18,646 nucleotides of DNA from JAUIAI01 sp963976885. Its GTDB lineage: Bacteria; Pseudomonadota; Gammaproteobacteria; Burkholderiales; Burkholderiaceae_E. Each line of letters opens with the position of its first letter. Position 1 is the stretch's first letter. A program made the translations under genes and the position numbers. The stretch covers positions 1 to 18,646 of the forward strand of contig CAXBNM010000047.1 in the NCBI GenBank assembly GCA_963976885.1, read 5' to 3'. Below are positions 15,112-18,646 of this stretch, one piece after another. The notes below the pieces were generated by a model, which had not been told where the DNA came from, ran no database searches, and saw nothing but the letters and a program-made list of their open reading frames with translations.

Positions 15112-16191
15112 CTACAGGGCCGGGATTGCCGTTTCTTTGACGCCTACCGCGCGCGCACACTCAACAATGCCTTTCCAGGTATCGGGTGCCAGCGGCACGC
15201 CATTGGCGAGCCGCTCAGCCCGGTAGCGTTCCTCGCTTTCACCTGGCATCAGAATTTCATCCTCGGGCGTTGCGGTTGCCGAACCTTTCACATAGTCGAC
15301 ATAGCGCTGCACTTCGGCCGGGAACAAATGTGAAGGATCGAGCACTTCAGGATCGATGAAGATCGACAACATGCCGTTGGCAAACGGTCGGTTCTCACTG
15401 GTAGCCCCGGTACCGGAAAGCGCGCCCCCCAGCAGTTCGCACATCACGGCCAGACCCGACCCCTTATGGTCACCAAAGGCGCGAATGGCGCCGGTGCCAT
15501 TGCGGTGGTCGCGCGGCCCCGTCGGTTCATAGTCACCATAGAGAAGATGCGGATCGTTGCTGGCCTTACCGTCCGGCCCGATCAGTGCATTCGCAGGAAT
15601 TGGCTTGCCCCCCTGACTGGCAACCAGCACCTTGCCTTCAGCAACGACTGAGGTGGCAAAGTCGAGAATCAACGGGCTACGGTCTGCGCGTGGCACGCCA
15701 ACGCAGTACGGTGCCGTCGAAAAACGCCGCTCGATGCCGCCAAAAGGTGCCACCAGAATGCTGCCCGCCGCATTGACAAAGTGGACGGAAACCAGTCCTT
15801 TGGCGGCAGCCATTTCGGCAAAATCACCAACCCGCCCGATATGGCCTGCATTGCGCAACGCCACCGCCGACAAACCCGTGGCCTGACATTTTTCGATACC
15901 GATTTCGGTAGCCGCGGGCGCGACTGTCTGGCCGAACCCGTACTTGCCGTCAACAACCGCCACGACCGGGGTATCGACCAGCAACTCGATTTTCTGGTCG
16001 GCGATGATGGCGCCGCTTTCTTTCATCGATACATAGCGCGGCACGCGCACGACACCGTGGCTGTCATGCCCGGACAGATTCGCCGAAACCAGGTAATGAC
16101 CGATACGCTCGGCCTCTGCACCGGAGCAACCGGCAGTGGTGAAGATCTCGGCCACGAATTGGCTCAGTTGCTTTGCTTCAATGTGGATCAT
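15112..16191 (-). CDS. Ldh-family (malate/L-lactate/ureidoglycolate-type) NAD(P)-dependent oxidoreductase
   Basis: Cytoplasmic dehydrogenase of the type II malate/L-lactate dehydrogenase fold, distinct from the Rossmann-type enzymes; members reduce 2-keto acids or delta-1-piperideine-type imines. The 359-residue length is typical. Family blocks: SGHDSHGVVRVPRY (41-53, catalytic His), YGFGQTVAPAA, NAGHIGRVGDFAE, the nucleotide-site stretch APFGGIERRFSTAP, LDFATSVVAEGKV, and GDHKGSGLAVMCELLGG. AGAGG lies six bases before ATG 16191. It converges on the importer operon and may act on the imported compound, but the substrate (malate, lactate, 2,3-diketo-gulonate, ureidoglycolate or another) cannot be settled from sequence. 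Confidence 0.88.
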   Translation of the reverse strand: MIHIEAKQLSQFVAEIFTTAGCSGAEAERIGHYLVSANLSGHDSHGVVRVPRYVSMKESGAIIADQKIELLVDTPVVAVVDGKYGFGQTVAPAATEIGIEKCQATGLSAVALRNAGHIGRVGDFAEMAAAKGLVSVHFVNAAGSILVAPFGGIERRFSTAPYCVGVPRADRSPLILDFATSVVAEGKVLVASQGGKPIPANALIGPDGKASNDPHLLYGDYEPTGPRDHRNGTGAIRAFGDHKGSGLAVMCELLGGALSGTGATSENRPFANGMLSIFIDPEVLDPSHLFPAEVQRYVDYVKGSATATPEDEILMPGESEERYRAERLANGVPLAPDTWKGIVECARAVGVKETAIPAL

Positions 16192-16230
16192 GATTGCCTC
16201 TGATTGTCTTGGTGGATACCGCTCCCCCCG

Positions 16231-16260
16231 ATTCTACGGTTCACCGAGAATGGTCAGCAA
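16231..16260 (-). promoter_or_regulatory. Candidate promoter of the Ldh-family gene, with dyad
   Basis: On the minus strand: TTGCTG (16260-16255), 18 bases, TAGAAT (16236-16231). Transcription would start near 16224, about 33 bases before ATG 16191. An imperfect dyad with outer arms ATTCT and AGAAT and inner GGT/ACC covers 16231-16251, overlapping the -10, and could bind a regulator. Confidence 0.35.
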
Positions 16261-16295
16261 TTTGCTCAAGACCCTTTTTGAAACTGCGGCGCGAC

Positions 16296-17093
16296 TCAGT
16301 CGACGATCAGTTCGCGGCTGCCAAGATCACGCTCAGCCGATTGCTTCAATCCGTTGATCCAGCCATGCGCGTTCAGGCCGAATTCGTCTTCAATGACGCT
16401 GGCACGCTCGCGCAAACGCGCCCAACTGGTCAGGCTGGTGGGCGCGCGACCCTGTTCGGGTGCGAAGCAGATCGCAATCACGTTGCCGGCCTCGATCGGT
16501 GGCAGCAACAACACCCGCCCATCGAAAGCCTCTCGGATGCGCTCATAGTTGCGGGCATAACTGGGGACTTCGCCAAACAGATTGACCGTGGCAACACCAC
16601 CGGGCGCCAGCGCCTGCGCACAAGCCGTGTAGAACTCCAGCGAATCGAGCACCGGGCCCTGCGCGTGCTGATCAAAGACATCAATCTGCACGACCGAGAA
16701 ATGACCGCGCAGCGCCGGGTTGGCCACGTACTCATGACCATCGGCAATTACGACTTCCAGCCGGTCGTCTTCGGCGGGCAACCGGAACTGGGACCGGGCA
16801 GCGGCCAGCACAAGCTCACTGTTATCGACAACGGTCACCGACGAGGCCGGCAAGAAGCGATGCACAAACTTGGTCAGCGAACCGGCCCCCAGGCCGATCT
16901 GCAACACATTGGGCGCCTGCTCGACAAACAACAACCAGGCCATCATGTGCCGGGAGTAATCGAGTTCCAGCGCCCATGGTTTGCGCACCCGCATTGCGCC
17001 TTGTACCCATTCGGTACCGAAGTGCAGGTAGCGCACGCCCTTCTCTTCAGAAACGGAAATACGCAAGGTGTCTTTGTTCGCGCGACTTTTCAT
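16296..17093 (-). CDS. Spermidine synthase-like methyltransferase-fold protein
   Basis: The 265-residue protein has a Rossmann methyltransferase fold related to polyamine aminopropyltransferases: VLQIGLGAGSLTKF (63-76, nucleotide loop), VTVVDNSELVLAAARSQF (86-103, acidic residue that binds the ribose) and VVIADGHEYV (114-123). The N-terminal strand domain is short (about 1-55). At the catalytic position, true spermidine synthases have a D-S/T-D-P motif; here it reads QIDVFDQHAQGP (136-147), so aminopropyl transfer is uncertain. Such proteins are often annotated as spermidine synthases with no tested function. The start overlaps the stop of the DNA glycosylase-like gene by ATGA, implying coupled translation. 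Confidence 0.8.
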   Translation of the reverse strand: MKSRANKDTLRISVSEEKGVRYLHFGTEWVQGAMRVRKPWALELDYSRHMMAWLLFVEQAPNVLQIGLGAGSLTKFVHRFLPASSVTVVDNSELVLAAARSQFRLPAEDDRLEVVIADGHEYVANPALRGHFSVVQIDVFDQHAQGPVLDSLEFYTACAQALAPGGVATVNLFGEVPSYARNYERIREAFDGRVLLLPPIEAGNVIAICFAPEQGRAPTSLTSWARLRERASVIEDEFGLNAHGWINGLKQSAERDLGSRELIVD

Positions 17094-17647
17094 GCTTGGG
17101 TGGTGTCCAGCGGGTTGGGGCCAATACCGGCTTGGCCCAGAGCGGCTTGCCAGTGCGTAAGTTTATGCGCCTGAGTCATGGCGGCGTGCGCCGGACTGGT
17201 TGAAGGCAGATCAAGCAACACGTATTGATGCTCGGGATTGCCGGCCAGAGCCTTGCGTGCTTCGGTCTGCGCCTTGCGGCCATTGAGTAACAGGTACTTC
17301 AGCGCGGGGGCTTGCTGCGACAACTGACTCAGCCCGGCATGCTGTGCCGAGCGAATCGCCTGATCGAGGCTGCCTTCGCGCTCGCAGTCCTGAATTACAT
17401 CCCACAGACCCAGACCGCGTGCCAGTAAGGCCTGATAACGATCGGCAAACGACATCTCGCTCAGCGCCAGACCCAATACCTGCGAGACGATCGGCCAGAA
17501 CTGATTGCGCGGATGCGCATAGTAATTGCCGGCCGCCAACGAAGCCTGGCCCGGAAAGCTACCCAGCACCATGGCCCGGCAATGCCGGTTGATAACGGGG
17601 TCGAAGCCATTGAGTCTTTGCACACCGAGTCCCTGCACCAGAGGCAT
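17090..17647 (-). CDS. DNA-deoxyinosine glycosylase-like protein (uracil-DNA glycosylase fold)
   Basis: Base-excision repair enzyme expected to remove hypoxanthine or mismatched uracil from DNA. In the 185-residue protein: VLGSFPG (27-33), the water-activating loop of this superfamily, followed by ASLAAGNYYAHPRNQFWPI (35-53), which is characteristic of the deoxyinosine glycosylase subgroup, and the C-terminal LLDLPSTSPAHA (DNA-intercalation loop region, S-T-S-P). Length is normal (160-190 aa). ATG 17647 is preferred; an in-frame TTG at 17665 would add six residues. It sits between htpG (45-base gap or more) and the overlapping spermidine synthase-like gene. Confidence 0.82.
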   Translation of the reverse strand: MPLVQGLGVQRLNGFDPVINRHCRAMVLGSFPGQASLAAGNYYAHPRNQFWPIVSQVLGLALSEMSFADRYQALLARGLGLWDVIQDCEREGSLDQAIRSAQHAGLSQLSQQAPALKYLLLNGRKAQTEARKALAGNPEHQYVLLDLPSTSPAHAAMTQAHKLTHWQAALGQAGIGPNPLDTTQA

Positions 17648-17692
17648 CCGGATTCTGATGGGCAAACCAGGCCATGCGGCCCGATTTGCCCG

Positions 17693-17704
17693 GTCTGATC
17701 AGAC
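17693..17704. repeat. 12-base perfect palindrome between htpG and the glycosylase gene
   Basis: GTCTGATCAGAC is perfectly self-complementary and lies six bases after the htpG stop on the minus strand, about 45 bases before the glycosylase start. It could be a protein site or a small stem; no promoter pair was recognised beside it. Confidence 0.3.
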
Positions 17705-17709
17705 GATTA

Positions 17710-18646
17710 TCAGGCGGCCTTCAACAGCAACGCCAGCATCATCTCGTTCTGCTTTTTCACAAAAGCAGCCGGATCTTCCAGCGAGCCACCTTCGGCCAGC
17801 ATCGCCTGATCGAACAGCAGCGACGACCAGTCTTCGACGTTGTCGGCGTGCTTGCTCAGGTGCTTGAGAATCGGATGCTCCGGATTGATCTCCAGAATCG
17901 GTTTGCGTTCCGGGCCAGCCTGACCGGCTTGCTTGAGCAAGCGCTCCAGGTGACCACTGATCTCGCCTTCATCCGATACCAGGCACGACGCCGAATCGAC
18001 CAGACGGTTCGTTACCCGAACCTCTTTGACCCGCTCGCCCAGCGCCTTCTGAATGTTCTCGACCAGAGGTTTGAACTCATCGGCGGTCTGCTCGGCGATC
18101 TTCTTGTCTTCTTCGGTTTCCACTGCACCGAGATCCACATCGCCGCGTGCCACCGAAACCAGTTCCTTGCCGTCAAACTCGGTCAGGTAGCTGAGCATCC
18201 ATTCGTCGACCCGCTCCACCAGCAGCAAGACCTCGATACCTTTCTTGCGGAACACCTCGAGATGCGGGCTGTTACGAGCCGCGGAAATTGAATCGGCGGT
18301 CACGTAATAGATCTTGTCCTGACCTTCCTTCATCCGGCCAACATAATCGGCCAGACCAACCGTCGATTTTTCCGAGGTGCTCAGCGATTCGGTACTGGCA
18401 AAGCGCAGTAATTTGGCAATGCGCTCTTTGTTGGTGAAGTCTTCGCCCAGTCCTTCCTTGAGCACTTGACCGAACTCATCGATGAAAGCCTGATATTTAT
18501 CGGCTTCGTTCTCGGCCAGATCTTCAAGCATCGACAACACACGACGCGTCGAGCCTTCGCGAATTGCCTTCACATCGCGTGATTCCTGCAGCAACTCGCG
18601 CGAAACATTCAGCGGCAGATCGGCCGAATCGATCACGCCTTTGACG
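17710..18646 (-). CDS. htpG: HtpG (Hsp90 chaperone), C-terminal half, cut by window edge
   Basis: Bacterial Hsp90, an ATP-dependent cytosolic chaperone dimer. The visible 311 or so residues start in the middle domain at VKGVIDSADLPLNVSRE, the conserved catalytic-loop segment that follows the N-terminal ATPase domain, then run through the middle domain (KIYYVTADS, EVLLLVERVDEWM, LTEFDGKELVSV) to the C-terminal dimerisation domain ending ...KKQNEMMLALLLKAA. The N-terminal ATP-binding half lies beyond the right edge. No frameshift is seen. It precedes the DNA glycosylase-like gene on the same strand, though co-transcription is not established. Confidence 0.95.
   Translation of the reverse strand, partial: VKGVIDSADLPLNVSRELLQESRDVKAIREGSTRRVLSMLEDLAENEADKYQAFIDEFGQVLKEGLGEDFTNKERIAKLLRFASTESLSTSEKSTVGLADYVGRMKEGQDKIYYVTADSISAARNSPHLEVFRKKGIEVLLLVERVDEWMLSYLTEFDGKELVSVARGDVDLGAVETEEDKKIAEQTADEFKPLVENIQKALGERVKEVRVTNRLVDSASCLVSDEGEISGHLERLLKQAGQAGPERKPILEINPEHPILKHLSKHADNVEDWSSLLFDQAMLAEGGSLEDPAAFVKKQNEMMLALLLKAA

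Noticed and set aside
16194..17174. 326-codon plus-strand frame across the spermidine synthase-like gene
   Set aside because: Antisense to a recognisable methyltransferase-fold gene; no domain seen and no ribosome site.
17674..18291. 205-codon plus-strand frame opposite htpG
   Set aside because: Antisense to the well-conserved HtpG sequence; composition typical of a shadow frame.
1..18646. CRISPR arrays, tRNA or rRNA genes, insertion sequences, prophage or plasmid origin
   Set aside because: I saw no regularly spaced repeats, cloverleaf-like segments, transposase frames or integrase frames.

Overview
This is an ordinary-looking chromosomal stretch from a Gram-negative proteobacterium with roughly 60% G+C by eye. 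Periplasmic c-type cytochromes, cytochrome c', a b561-type cytochrome, a Tat-exported binding protein and gene clusters such as fdhD-mobA-moeA and cytochrome c-MoxR-VWA point to a betaproteobacterium, probably Burkholderiales. That placement is an inference from gene style, not from a marker gene.

Layout. (1) Positions 1-2835, plus strand: the last codons of an upstream gene, then fdhD, mobA and moeA with stop/start overlaps. This is a molybdenum-cofactor maturation operon. A bidirectional hairpin (2883-2915) separates it from (2) two small class I cytochromes c on the minus strand (3711-2924). (3) Positions 3830-6095, plus strand: a MoxR-type AAA+ ATPase and a VWA-domain (CoxE-like) protein, with a truncated small multidrug resistance (SMR) gene wedged between them. 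(4) Positions 7898-6111, minus strand: a GspE/PilB-type secretion or pilus ATPase with no companion genes in the window. (5) Positions 8232-9011, plus strand: an HpcH/HpaI-family aldolase, followed by an unusual cluster of three strong hairpins. (6) Positions 10266-9106, minus strand: cytochrome c' and cytochrome b561. (7) Positions 10624-15084, plus strand: an ABC importer operon (Tat-exported binding protein, two permeases, ATPase). The ATPase gene is broken: a short deletion removes the ABC signature motif and shifts the frame. (8) Positions 16191-15112, minus strand: a malate/L-lactate dehydrogenase-type oxidoreductase. (9) Positions 18646-16296, minus strand: htpG (cut by the window edge), a DNA-deoxyinosine glycosylase-like gene and a spermidine synthase-like gene; the last two overlap.

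How they fit together. FdhD sulfurates and MobA/MoeA build the Mo-bis-MGD cofactor for an enzyme such as formate dehydrogenase, possibly encoded just upstream. The aldolase, the ABC importer and the Ldh-family dehydrogenase would suit uptake and breakdown of a sugar or sugar-acid, but the substrate cannot be read from the sequence. The cytochrome c'/b561 pair and the importer are divergently transcribed from a 357-base region that holds two convincing sigma-70-type promoters and several dyads.

I see no phage, transposon, CRISPR array, tRNA or rRNA. I found no clearly new multi-gene system. The strongest unusual signals are the ATPase deletion, the SMR remnant, the triple hairpin and the divergent promoter architecture.
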